Position numbers and translations under genes: made by a program
Assembly (NCBI RefSeq): GCF_004000215.1
Contig: NZ_RBVY01000007.1
Location: forward strand, 222,870-286,869
Direction of reading: 5' to 3'
From: Nitratireductor alexandrii
GTDB lineage: Bacteria > Pseudomonadota > Alphaproteobacteria > Rhizobiales > Rhizobiaceae
Length of the DNA stretch: 64,000 nucleotides
The notes under the pieces: generated by a model
Seen by the model: only the letters and a program-made list of their open reading frames with translations
Told to the model about the DNA's origin: nothing
Database searches by the model: none
Part shown: positions 27,357 to 36,659 of the stretch, one piece after another
Layout of the letters: the number at the start of each line of letters is the position of its first letter
Position numbering within the stretch: the first letter of the stretch is position 1

Positions 27357-28994
27357 TTGGCGGTGCGGCGCAAACGGTACTGGGTGTCTCGGCGCGCCGT
27401 TCTGGGGGCTGCCGTGGGCGTCGGCGCCATCGGCTGGAGCGGGGTGACGCTCGCCCGGCTGGCGCGCGCGCCGTCCGGGCCCAAGGATGCCGGCCGGGTC
27501 GCGGATGCGGATGGGCTGAGCCTTGCCGTCGACCCGCCGCCGGCGCCGCCGCACGACCCCGCACTGCCATGGATCGCGAAAGGCGGCAATCTCAACGATG
27601 CCAGCGCCCTGTCTCGAACGCCGGTCTACGGCGTCGTCGGCGTGCGCGGCGAACAGGATGTGGCCACAGCGCTCGCCTTCGCCCGCGCCAACGGCCTGAA
27701 AGTGTCGGTCGCGGCGGTGCGCCATTCCATGGGCGGGCATGCGTTCGACGATCACGCGTTGGTGCTCGACATGCGCGCCTTCAACGCCATCGCGGTCGAC
27801 GCGGCCGAACGCACGGTGACCGTCGAGCCGGGCGCGACCTGGCACGACATCCAGAACGTTTTGCATCCGCTGTTCGCGGTCAAGGCGATGCAGTCGACCG
27901 ACATCTTCTCCGTCGGCGGGTCGATCTCCGTCAACGCGCATGGCATGGACCATCATGCCGGCGCGCTGGCGGGCAGTGTGCGCGCGATGCGGGTCATGCT
28001 GCCCTCCGGCACGGTGCTGACCTGCTCGCGCAAGGAAAACGCCGAGCTCTTCCGCCACGTCCTGGGCGGCTACGGCCTGTTCGGCGTGATCGTGTCGGCC
28101 ACGCTCGACATCGTCGCCAACGCCGTCTACCGCACCGCGCGGGCGGTCATCCGCTCCGAGGATTTCCCCGGCTATTTCGAGCGCGACCTGGCGGGCGAGG
28201 GCGGCCCGGGCCTGTTCTACGGCCATCTGTCGACGGCGCCCGGCAGCCTGCTCGAAGAGATGATCGTCTATCGCTACGACAAGGTGGCCGAGCGCGCGCC
28301 GCTCGACATGCCCCGGCTCGGCGCGCCCGGCGCGGTCAAGCTCAAGCGGCTGATCATGAACCTGGCCAAGCACGGGGCGCTGTTCCAGCGGCTGAAATGG
28401 TACGCGGAAAAGAAACTCGAGCCGGAGTTCGAAAACTGCACCGTGGCGCGCACCGACGCGCTCGGCGAGGGCGAGGCGTGCCTGGTCTCGCGCAACGATC
28501 CCATGCACGATTCCGTGCCGTACCTGTTCAACGATCTGGCGGGCGATACCGATATCCTGCACGAATATTTCGTGCCGCGCGCCGCCTACAACGCCTTCAT
28601 CGCCGACATGCGCCGCGTGCTGGCCGCTCAGTCCCTGCCGGTGCTCAACGCCTCGGTACGGGTGGTGCATGCCGAAGACATCGCGCTTTCCTATGCGCGC
28701 GCGCCCGCCTTCTCGCTGGTGCTTTACATCAACCAGCCGGCCGACGAGGCCGGCTCCACGGCGATGCGCGCGTTGACGCGGGCCTTGATCGACATCGCCC
28801 TCAAACATGGCGGACGCTTCTTCCTGCCCTATCAGCTCCACTATACGGGCGCGCAACTGATCGCCAGCTATCCCGAGTTGCCGCGTTTCCTGGCCAACAA
28901 GCGCGCCTATGATCCGGACGAGCTGTTGAGCTCGACCTTCTATCGGGTGTTGAAGGCGATGGCGGCCGACATCCCGTTGCCGGCGCCGGCCTGA
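27357..28994 (+). CDS. Membrane-anchored or exported FAD-binding oxidoreductase
   Basis: About 545 residues. The N-terminus RRKRYWVSRRAVLGAAVGVG resembles a Tat-type or anchor segment. The FAD_binding_4 (PP-loop) domain at about 95-260 includes VAAVRHSMGGHAFDDHALVL and SVGGSISVNAHGMDHHAG; the C-terminal part contains YINQPADEAGS and LPYQLHYTG. Related enzymes oxidise lactones, alditols or cytokinins; the substrate here is unknown. Start choice: GGGAGG lies 5 nt before a TTG (27357) and 11 nt before a GTG (27363). No ATG is available near the expected N-terminus. Confidence 0.82.
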   Translation: MAVRRKRYWVSRRAVLGAAVGVGAIGWSGVTLARLARAPSGPKDAGRVADADGLSLAVDPPPAPPHDPALPWIAKGGNLNDASALSRTPVYGVVGVRGEQDVATALAFARANGLKVSVAAVRHSMGGHAFDDHALVLDMRAFNAIAVDAAERTVTVEPGATWHDIQNVLHPLFAVKAMQSTDIFSVGGSISVNAHGMDHHAGALAGSVRAMRVMLPSGTVLTCSRKENAELFRHVLGGYGLFGVIVSATLDIVANAVYRTARAVIRSEDFPGYFERDLAGEGGPGLFYGHLSTAPGSLLEEMIVYRYDKVAERAPLDMPRLGAPGAVKLKRLIMNLAKHGALFQRLKWYAEKKLEPEFENCTVARTDALGEGEACLVSRNDPMHDSVPYLFNDLAGDTDILHEYFVPRAAYNAFIADMRRVLAAQSLPVLNASVRVVHAEDIALSYARAPAFSLVLYINQPADEAGSTAMRALTRALIDIALKHGGRFFLPYQLHYTGAQLIASYPELPRFLANKRAYDPDELLSSTFYRVLKAMAADIPLPAPA

Positions 28995-29436
28995 ACCGCG
29001 TCGCCTGCGCGATACGCTCCCGAACGGAGCTTGCCGCCGGCGTTGCGGGCCGTGCCCCGGCAGGGTCGCGACACTCACATTATTTATATTACGTAACGCG
29101 AATTTATTGGGCGAGGCGACCGCGGCGCGTGCCCGGCGCCGTCCGTGAACGGGACGCGCGCCAATTTCGGCAAAGTTGCGTCCACAGCCGTCGCGATGAA
29201 GGCCGGCACAGCGCCGCCGCGCGGCTCGGCGCCGGTCGGCCGATGCCGTTTCCCGGCGCGCAAGCCTCGGATTGTGGCAAAAACAAGTCATTGAAATCGT
29301 TTGATTCTTTTACACGAGTTGATTTGCGGACAGCATCCGGAGGGGCCTAGATAAGCCCCGTCGGCCGGGATTGACTCAAACGGGTCTCAGGCAACGGAGA
29401 TTCCGGCCGGCGAAACGGAAATAACGGAGTCATGTG
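28995..29436. other. Gene-free stretch upstream of the first DUF1344 gene
   Basis: No credible ORF. An AT-rich island at about 29080-29110 (TTATTTATATTACGTAACG) and another at 29275-29320 stand out in the GC-rich background. They are likely promoter or nucleoid-protein (for example MucR/Ros type) binding regions. I cannot define -35 and -10 boxes confidently. Confidence 0.35.
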
Positions 29437-29679
29437 ATGACCAAATTGCTTACTGCCCTCGCCGCTACCGCATTTTTCGCCGTTGCCGCCCATGCGGCGG
29501 AGGTACAGGGCACGGTCCAATCGGTCGATCCGGCCAGCCGCACCATCATGCTCGATGACGGCACCAGCTACGTCGCCGATGCCGCCGTCGATCTCGATGC
29601 GCTCGCGGCGGGCGACAAGGTGATGATCACCGTGGACGACGCCACCACCAGCGCCGTCGAGGTCGAAAAGCAGGAGTAG
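29437..29679 (+). CDS. DUF1344 family exported small protein (copy 1)
   Basis: An 80-residue protein with a signal peptide MTKLLTALAATAFFAVAAHA. The mature domain of about 60 residues is small and beta-rich (EVQGTVQSVDPASRTIMLDD, then AAGDKVMITVDDATTSAVEV). DUF1344 proteins are periplasmic, found in Rhizobiales and of unknown function. The fold suggests an OB-like barrel. GGAG lies 7 nt before the ATG at 29437; a GTG one codon upstream is also in frame. A second copy is at 60520-60756. Confidence 0.82.
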   Translation: MTKLLTALAATAFFAVAAHAAEVQGTVQSVDPASRTIMLDDGTSYVADAAVDLDALAAGDKVMITVDDATTSAVEVEKQE

Positions 29680-29847
29680 GCGCGGCGGACCCGATTCCTC
29701 TCCCGGCCGGTCCCGCAAGGGGCCGGCCTTTCTCGGTTGGCCCGGCCGGCTTCGCGGCGTGCCGGGCGAGGCCGTTTCGGCGGCGTACCATTCCTGTCAT
29801 AAATGCCGGCTACCACGCGGCAGGTTTTTGTGAGAGGGATCAATTCG

Positions 29848-31068
<1,221 letters not shown>

Positions 31069-31101
31069 GCCCGTGGGCAGGCGAATGACGAGATTTTCCC
31101 G

Positions 31102-31926
31102 GTGAGCGATGCGCGCGCCTATGTCACGCTGGTCACCAATGCCGATTTCGCGCTCGGTGCGACGGCGCTGGTGCGCTCGCTGCGGCTGACGGGGACGAGC
31201 GCCGATATCGTGGTCATGCACACGGGCGGTGTTGCGCCGGCGGCGCTGGCGCCGGCCGCCGCGCTCGGCGCGCGGCTGCGGCCGGTCGCGATGCTGGCGA
31301 CCTCGGATGCGTTCAACGCGCGCCATGCCAAACAGGAAATCCACGGCCGCAATCCTTTCACCAGGGGCGAAAAGCCGGCCTTCCACACCCCGCTCGACAA
31401 TTTCGCCAAGCTGAGGCTGTGGCAGTTGGAGGAGTATGACAGCGTCGTCTTCCTCGACGCCGACACGCTGGTCCTGCGCAATATCGACCGGCTGTTTGCC
31501 TATCCGGAGTTTTCCGCCGCGCCCAATGTCTACGAGCGGCTTGCCGACTTCCACCGCATGAATTCGGGCGTGTTCGTCGCCAGGCCCTCGCAACGGACGT
31601 TTGAAAAAATGCTCGCCGTGCTCGATGCGCCCGGCGCCTTCTGGCCCCGCACCGACCAGACCTTTCTGCAAAGCTACTTTCCCGACTGGCACGGCCTGCC
31701 GGTGTTCTGCAACATGCTGCAATATGTCTGGTTCAACCTGCCGGAACTGTGGGACTGGAATTCCGTCGCGGTCGTGCATTACCAGTACGAAAAACCCTGG
31801 CAGGGCGACCATGCCAAGGCCGACAGGCTGCGGCCGCTGATCGAGCTGTGGCGGGCCTTCCACCAGGGCGGCGCGATCCCCGCTATCGCTGCCCTGCCGC
31901 CGCCCGCGCCGACGGCGCGGGGTTAG
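31102..31926 (+). CDS. sqdD: Glycosyltransferase family 8 protein, SqdD-like
   Basis: A 274-residue GT8 (glycogenin-type) glycosyltransferase starting with GTG: MSDARAYVTLVTNADFALGA. The nucleotide-sugar and metal-binding DxD motif is VVFLDADTLVL (about 115-125), and RMNSGVFVARPS and FCNMLQYVWFN follow the family pattern. In Rhodobacter sphaeroides, sqdD encodes such a transferase between sqdB and sqdC and takes part in sulfolipid synthesis. The position 33 nt after sqdB supports this identity. Confidence 0.8.
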   Translation: MSDARAYVTLVTNADFALGATALVRSLRLTGTSADIVVMHTGGVAPAALAPAAALGARLRPVAMLATSDAFNARHAKQEIHGRNPFTRGEKPAFHTPLDNFAKLRLWQLEEYDSVVFLDADTLVLRNIDRLFAYPEFSAAPNVYERLADFHRMNSGVFVARPSQRTFEKMLAVLDAPGAFWPRTDQTFLQSYFPDWHGLPVFCNMLQYVWFNLPELWDWNSVAVVHYQYEKPWQGDHAKADRLRPLIELWRAFHQGGAIPAIAALPPPAPTARG

Positions 31927-31930
31927 GGCC

Positions 31931-32827
31931 GTGCCGGCGACGCTGGTTTCGGGAGGCACCGGCCTTGTCGGCCGGTTCGTCGTCGAGGCCCTGCTTGCCG
32001 CAGGCCACGACGTTACCCTTTTGGGCCGCACAGCGCCGCCGGCCGGTTTTTTTCCGCGTGCCACCGGCTTCGTCGAAGCCGCGCTCGATCCCGGCCGCGA
32101 CCGAAGCGCGGCCTTTGCGGGCATCGATTTTTTCGTTCACGCCGCCTTCGACCATCTGCCCGGCCGTTACCGGGGCGGGGAGGGCGACGATCCGGGCGGG
32201 TTTCGCCGCCGCAATCTCGACGGCAGCCTGGCCCTGTTCGACCAGGCCAAACGTGCCGGCGTGAGACGCGTGGTGTTTTTGTCGAGCCGCGCCGTCTACG
32301 GCCGGCAGCCGCAGGGTGCTGTGCTTTTTGAAGACACGCCGTGTCATCCCGACACGCTTTACGGCACGGTGAAGCACGCCGCCGAACAAGGGCTTATGGG
32401 GCTGGGCGATGCCGGGTTTTGCGCCGCCGCGCTGCGCATCACCGGCGTCTACGGGCCGGCCGCGGCGAACCGGGCGCACAAATGGCAGCCGCTGTTTGAC
32501 GATTTCCTCGCCGGCCGGCCGGTCGCGCCGCGCGTGGCCGGCGAGGTGCACGGCGCCGATGTCGGCCAGGCGGTGCGGCATGTGCTCGCGGCCGCGCCGG
32601 GGGCGGTGTGCGGCGAGCTCTTCAACGTCGCCGATATCTTGCTCGACCGGCACGACCTTCTGGCGCTTGTGGGCGAGGCGGCCGGCGCGGGCGGCCCCCT
32701 GCCGGCGCGCGCCGACCCGGCCCCTCTCAACCTGATGGACACGCGCAAACTGCGCGCGCTCGGCTGGCGGCCGGGCGGCATGGCGCTTCTTGAGCGCACC
32801 GTGCGCGAGATGTGCGCAAGGCGGTGA
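31931..32827 (+). CDS. NAD(P)-dependent epimerase/dehydratase, SqdC-like
   Basis: A 298-residue extended SDR beginning with GTG, MPATLVSGGTGLVGRFVVEA. It has the Gly-rich motif GGTGLVG (8-14), VVFLSSRAVYGR and the catalytic Tyr-Lys in YGTVKHAAE. It starts 4 nt after the GT8 gene. In R. sphaeroides an sqdC mutant accumulates a sulfoquinovosyl dihydroxyacetone, consistent with a reductase in the third position. Assignment to SqdC is by position and superfamily only. Other SDR functions remain possible. Confidence 0.7.
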   Translation: MPATLVSGGTGLVGRFVVEALLAAGHDVTLLGRTAPPAGFFPRATGFVEAALDPGRDRSAAFAGIDFFVHAAFDHLPGRYRGGEGDDPGGFRRRNLDGSLALFDQAKRAGVRRVVFLSSRAVYGRQPQGAVLFEDTPCHPDTLYGTVKHAAEQGLMGLGDAGFCAAALRITGVYGPAAANRAHKWQPLFDDFLAGRPVAPRVAGEVHGADVGQAVRHVLAAAPGAVCGELFNVADILLDRHDLLALVGEAAGAGGPLPARADPAPLNLMDTRKLRALGWRPGGMALLERTVREMCARR

Positions 32828-32962
32828 GGGTCGGCGATGCGACGCCGCGATGTCGCTTGCGTGGCAGGGGCGGCCTTGCGTGGCGGTCTAGGATCGGCTC
32901 GGTTACCGATCGGGACATGGCGGGTTTTGCCGCCGCGGTGCCGCAAGAATGCGAGGTGTGCG

Positions 32963-33637
32963 ATGGCGGACGAGGACGACCGGCCGGCCGGCGGGGCCTA
33001 TGCCTCGCCGCCCTGTTTCATGCACGAATTGCAGCCGGGCTTTGCCGCGCCCGACAGCGATCCGCGGGCGCGCGCCGACATCATGCGCTGGCGCAAGGCC
33101 GAACGCCAGCGGCTGATCGAGGCGCGGTTGGCCGTGCCGGCCGCCGAACGCAGCGCCATGGCCGGCGCGATCGCGACCCATCTTGACGCGGCGATCGGCG
33201 ATCCGGCCGGTCGGCGGCTCAGCCTCTACTGGCCGTTTCGCGGCGAGCCGGATCTGCGCGCCTTCGCCGCCGACTTCATGCGGCGCGGCGGCACGCTCGC
33301 CCTGCCGGTGGTGGTGGAAAAGGCCGCGCCGCTGGTGTTTCGCGACTGGCGGCCGGGCATGAAGCTGGAAAAGGGCGTGTGGAACATTCCGGTTCCGCCG
33401 GCGGCGCCGGCCGTGATCCCCGACATCGTGATTTCGCCGGTCGTCGGCTTCGATCCGGCCAATTACAGGCTGGGTTACGGCGGCGGGTTCTTCGACCGCA
33501 CGCTGGCGGCGCTGCCGGCCCGGCCGACGGTGATCGGCGTCGGTTACGCCGCGGCCGCCATCGCCACCATCTATCCGCAGCCCCACGACATCGCGATGGA
33601 CTTCATCGTCACCGAGGCCGGGCGCGCCGGTCAATAA
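32963..33637 (+). CDS. 5-formyltetrahydrofolate cyclo-ligase
   Basis: A 224-residue MTHFS-type enzyme (YgfA family) that converts 5-formyl-THF to 5,10-methenyl-THF using ATP. Motifs: RWRKAERQRLIEARL near the N-terminus, SLYWPFRGEPDLR, then ISPVVGFDPANYRLGYGGGF (substrate and Mg-ATP binding) and the C-terminal PHDIAMDFIVTE. The ATG at 32963 is preceded by GCGAGG. In many Proteobacteria this gene follows zapA and the 6S RNA, but here it follows the sqd cluster with only 135 nt between. Confidence 0.9.
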   Translation: MADEDDRPAGGAYASPPCFMHELQPGFAAPDSDPRARADIMRWRKAERQRLIEARLAVPAAERSAMAGAIATHLDAAIGDPAGRRLSLYWPFRGEPDLRAFAADFMRRGGTLALPVVVEKAAPLVFRDWRPGMKLEKGVWNIPVPPAAPAVIPDIVISPVVGFDPANYRLGYGGGFFDRTLAALPARPTVIGVGYAAAAIATIYPQPHDIAMDFIVTEAGRAGQ

Positions 33638-33945
33638 TCTCAGACGTCTACAGCCCGGCTCCGGCGGGGTCGCATGCAGCCGGCGCACCGGCACGGCGAG
33701 ATCCGTGCGGGGCCGGCAGGCGCGGGGCGCATCGCGGCTGGGATATCGTGGCATGATTTTTTAACAAGCCATCGCTAATGTGGTGGGCGGGGTGACGGCG
33801 CGGCCTTCGGGCGGCGGCTTTGGAGAAAGCGCGGCGGACGACGCCGTAGCGGGAGCCTCGGCATGGTCCTTTCGAACGACGCAAGCAGATCGGCGGCAGC
33901 GTACTCGGCCGCCGCTTTCGCCGCGCACGGCGCGGGGCGTGCGGC
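33638..33945. other. Gene-free stretch before the duplicated exported-protein genes
   Basis: About 308 nt. I see no reliable ORF, tRNA or terminator. Frames through it are arginine- and serine-rich on both strands. A short T-rich patch (ATTTTTTAAC, about 33755-33764) may mark the end of the upstream operon. Confidence 0.35.
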
Positions 33946-34608
33946 GTGAGCCGGCGGGATTTTTTGGCGAAGGTCGCGCTGGTCGCGGCGCTGCTGGCGC
34001 TCGCCGGTTGCGGGTGGTTCGCCGAGCGTTGGGAGTGGAACCAGAAGCTGACCGTCGAGGTGCTGGTCGACGGCGAGACCGTTTCCGGCGCGGCGGTTTC
34101 GTATGTGCGCTGGCAGGAAGCCAACGCGCTCGACCACTACCCCACCGCCTATCGCGGCGAGGCGACGGTGGTCGACCTCGGCGAACGCGGTTTGCTGTTC
34201 GCGCTGATCGGCGAGCCGACGAAGTACATCGCCGGCTATACGCTGCACGAGGAACTGGGCGAGCGCCGCTCCGACTACGAGACGCTTTATCCGAAGATCG
34301 CAAGCTTTCGCGGCGTGCGCGAGGTTGCCCGCGAGGCCTACCCGCTGCTGGTCACTTTCACCGACATTGCGGACCCGGCGACGGTCAGGCGCGTCGATCC
34401 CGACGATCTCGTCGACACCTTCGGCCCCGGCGTGGCGCTGAAACGCGTCACGCTGGAGATCACCGACGAGGCCGTGACGGAGGGAGAAGTGGAGGCGGTG
34501 CTGCGGTGGCTGGGGGAGTACCCGGAAACGCCCTTAGGTCGGTCACCCGATTCTTTCGCCCCAGTCTTCGCCGCGACGGTCAACAACGGCAACTTTGTCC
34601 GGAGATAA
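33946..34608 (+). CDS. Putative lipoprotein, paralog 1 of a tandem pair, unknown function
   Basis: 220 residues from a GTG. The N-terminus MSRRDFLAKVALVAALLALAGCGWF has a basic n-region, a hydrophobic core and a lipobox LAGC, so lipidation at about Cys22 is likely. The C-terminal half carries the block YPLLVTFTDIADPATVRRVD then LKRVTLEITDEAVTEG, which recurs in the next gene almost unchanged. I do not recognise a family. The position beside a lipase-like remnant, and duplication, resemble immunity lipoproteins of secreted lipases, but that is speculation. Confidence 0.7.
   Translation: MSRRDFLAKVALVAALLALAGCGWFAERWEWNQKLTVEVLVDGETVSGAAVSYVRWQEANALDHYPTAYRGEATVVDLGERGLLFALIGEPTKYIAGYTLHEELGERRSDYETLYPKIASFRGVREVAREAYPLLVTFTDIADPATVRRVDPDDLVDTFGPGVALKRVTLEITDEAVTEGEVEAVLRWLGEYPETPLGRSPDSFAPVFAATVNNGNFVRR
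34339..34519. repeat. Direct repeat copy A (3' part of the first exported-protein gene)
   Basis: This segment matches 35098-35278 at a constant offset of 759 bp. There are two nearly identical stretches, about 34339-34409 (one mismatch seen) and about 34431-34485 (no mismatch seen), separated by a divergent patch of about 20 nt. Upstream parts of the two genes are far less alike. Confidence 0.85.
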
Positions 34609-34692
34609 AATGCCGATCTCGAAGGCACCTTCGCTCTTTGTTACGCACCCGTCCAACCGGGGACGTTCCGCCTTCTCGCACGCGGTCCACAC

Positions 34693-35370
34693 ATGAGCCG
34701 CTCGCGCAAGGTTCTCGCCGTTCTGGCGGCGCTGGTCGCGGCGGCCTATCTCGGCTGGCGCATCACCTATCCCGGTTACGAATGGCGGCAGAAGCTCACA
34801 ATCGAAATCGACACGCCGGACGGGCCGGTCAGCGCATCGAGCGTGGCCGAGGTTGCGTGGTGGGCGACGCCGAAAATCCTGCCCGAGGCATCGCCGCGCG
34901 ACTGGTCGGTCAGGGCCGAGGCGGTGGTGCTGCGGCTGCCGGACGGGCAATATCTGTTCGCGCTGGTGGGCTCCGCGCATCTCGTCGCGCGTGCGGTGCT
35001 GTTCGATCCGCTGCCGAAGCAGGGCGATCCCTATCTGGTGCCCGCCAGCCGCATGCGTCGCTTCAACGGGGAGACGCACGACGTCCCGCCGAAGCATTAC
35101 CCGCTGCTGGTCACTTTCACCGACATTGCGGACCCGGCGACCGTCAGGCGCGTCGATCCCGACGATCTGGCGGCAACGTTCGGCCCGGGCGTGGCGCTGA
35201 AACGCGTCACGCTGGAGATCACCGACGAGGCCGTGACGGAGGGACGGGTGGAGGCGGTGCTGGGGTGGCTGGATTCAATCAGTGGCAGACTCAAACCTAC
35301 CTCCAAGAGATATGCGGATGAACTGACGATTGAGGAAACGCTTTACTCGATCCATTTCACCAGGATTTGA
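34693..35370 (+). CDS. Putative exported or anchored protein, paralog 2 of the tandem pair
   Basis: A 225-residue protein starting MSRSRKVLAVLAALVAAAYLGW, an uncleaved anchor or signal segment without the lipobox Cys of its paralog. It shares the ExRQKLTIE / EWNQKLTVE start of the mature region and the block HYPLLVTFTDIADPATVRRV with paralog 1. The C-terminal tail (SISGRLKPTSKRYADELTIE) is lower in GC and different. Function is unknown. It ends 3 nt before the lipase-like remnant, so the two were probably one transcription unit. Confidence 0.7.
   Translation: MSRSRKVLAVLAALVAAAYLGWRITYPGYEWRQKLTIEIDTPDGPVSASSVAEVAWWATPKILPEASPRDWSVRAEAVVLRLPDGQYLFALVGSAHLVARAVLFDPLPKQGDPYLVPASRMRRFNGETHDVPPKHYPLLVTFTDIADPATVRRVDPDDLAATFGPGVALKRVTLEITDEAVTEGRVEAVLGWLDSISGRLKPTSKRYADELTIEETLYSIHFTRI
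35098..35278. repeat. Direct repeat copy B (3' part of the second exported-protein gene)
   Basis: Partner of the repeat at 34339-34519. The near-identity covers the middle of the C-terminal half of the protein only, which points to recent duplication or gene conversion rather than conservation of the whole gene. Confidence 0.85.
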
Positions 35371-35373
35371 CCA

Positions 35374-35796
35374 ATGGCAATTTCTAAAGATCTCTTCCTC
35401 TCAATCCTCTCTATGGATGCGTATAATCGCGGCTGCAGTGCTGGACTGGGTGACACCGGTGTGGGCGATCTCGACGGCCTGGGTGAGACGGGCTATGTCG
35501 GAAATGCCAGAATATTAGCCCGTCCAAGTGGAACCGACCTGGCTGGTTGGCAGGACGCCGGCTTCTACGCGCTGGCCTACGAGATCGCGGCCGAGGTCGG
35601 CACGGGCTCCGACAAGCTCTTGGCCGGCGACACGGTGATCGCCTGTCGCGGCGCCGCGGCGGCCGGGGCCGGGCGCACCGGCTTTGTGCGCCCGCGGTCC
35701 CCAACGCCGTCCGCGCCGGCGCGCCTCAGGTTTGGAGCCGGGCGGGGAAACCCGGGGCGCGCAGATCGGTGCCGGTCTTGTCCTCCAGCAGCTTGA
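35374..35796 (+). pseudogene. Truncated lipase-like gene (N-terminal remnant)
   Basis: The frame begins MAISKDLFLSILSMDAYNRG and continues GWQDAGFYALAYEIAAEVGT to LLAGDTVIACRG (about residue 93). This resembles the start of lipase class 3/Mbeg1-like proteins of Rhizobiales, where the next residues would be Thr-Asp and the catalytic domain. Instead it runs into Ala/Arg/Pro-rich sequence (after about 35653) and stops at 35796, overlapping the 3' end of the oppositely oriented dehydrogenase gene. The catalytic GxSxG is absent. AT-richer codons at about 35270-35520 contrast with neighbours and suggest acquisition followed by deletion. Confidence 0.6.
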
Positions 35797-36649
35797 CGAT
35801 CATGGTCGACCAGGCCTCGCCGCCATAGGCCGCCCTGCCGTTTTCGAAGATCGCCTCGACACGCGCGGCCAGATCGAGCGGCGCGCCGAATTCTGCGGCC
35901 ATGGCGCGCGCGAAACCGAGGTCCTTGAGCGCCAGGTCCATCGTGAAGCCGATATCGTAGGAACCGTTCAAGACCAGCTGGCCCTCGGTCTCGTGCACGA
36001 AGCTGGTGCCCGACGAGGCGGCGATGGCGTGATAGGCCTGGGCCAGGTCGAGCCCGCCGCGCCGGGCCAGCATCAAGGCCTCGCCGGCGGCGACCAGATG
36101 GATGAAGGCGAGCATGTTGGTGATCACCTTGATCACCGCCGCCGCGCCGAGCGGGCCCATCAGAAAATGCTTGTGGCACATCGCCGCGATCGCCGGGGCG
36201 TGGCTGTCGTAAAGCGCCGCGTCGCCGCCGACCAGCGCGGTGATGCGGCCCTCGGCGGCCAGATGCACGCCGCCGGTGACCGGGCATTCGAGCACCGCGA
36301 CGCCGCGCTCGGCGGCGAGGCCGGCCAGCCGCAGCATCTCGTCGCGGCCGTTGGTCGACATTTCGATCCAGGTCCCGCCCGCCGGCAGGCCGTCGAGCAG
36401 GCCGCCCGGCCCTGCCAGCACCGCCTCGCTGACCGCCGGCGAGGGCAGGCAGGTGATGGCGTTGCCGGCGCTTTTGGCGGCTTCTGCCGGGCCGGCGCAG
36501 GCGACCGCGCCCTTGTCGACAAGCCGGGCGACGGCCTCCCGGTCGCGGTCGTGGACGAAAACGGCGTAGCCGGCCGCAAGCAGGCGGGCGGCGAGATGGT
36601 GGCCGAGATGGCCGAGGCCGATGAAGGCGTAGTCGGGCTTGTCCGTCAT
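35726..36649 (-). CDS. NAD(P)-dependent oxidoreductase, 3-hydroxyisobutyrate dehydrogenase-like
   Basis: A 307-residue beta-hydroxyacid dehydrogenase. The Rossmann motif is YAFIGLGHLGHHLAARLLAA (about 7-26). The substrate-binding region is ECPVTGGVHLAAEGRITALV and the catalytic Lys is in AAVIKVITNMLAFIHLVAAG. Family members oxidise 3-hydroxyisobutyrate, tartronate semialdehyde or related hydroxyacids. It sits in the same direction as, and 10 nt downstream of, an enolase-superfamily gene, so a sugar-acid pathway role is likely. The exact substrate cannot be read from sequence. Confidence 0.85.
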   Translation of the reverse strand: MTDKPDYAFIGLGHLGHHLAARLLAAGYAVFVHDRDREAVARLVDKGAVACAGPAEAAKSAGNAITCLPSPAVSEAVLAGPGGLLDGLPAGGTWIEMSTNGRDEMLRLAGLAAERGVAVLECPVTGGVHLAAEGRITALVGGDAALYDSHAPAIAAMCHKHFLMGPLGAAAVIKVITNMLAFIHLVAAGEALMLARRGGLDLAQAYHAIAASSGTSFVHETEGQLVLNGSYDIGFTMDLALKDLGFARAMAAEFGAPLDLAARVEAIFENGRAAYGGEAWSTMIVKLLEDKTGTDLRAPGFPARLQT

Positions 36650-36659
36650 GGCGGCCTCC

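Noticed and set aside
27248..28912. A 554-residue plus-strand frame overlapping the FAD oxidoreductase in another phase
   Set aside because: Extremely arginine-rich and without domains; the neighbouring frame contains the PP-loop FAD-binding motifs.
32828..32962. A 6S RNA gene upstream of 5-formyl-THF cyclo-ligase, where it usually lies
   Set aside because: Only 135 nt are available and no long bulged hairpin is visible. The upstream neighbour is not zapA either, so 6S RNA is probably elsewhere.
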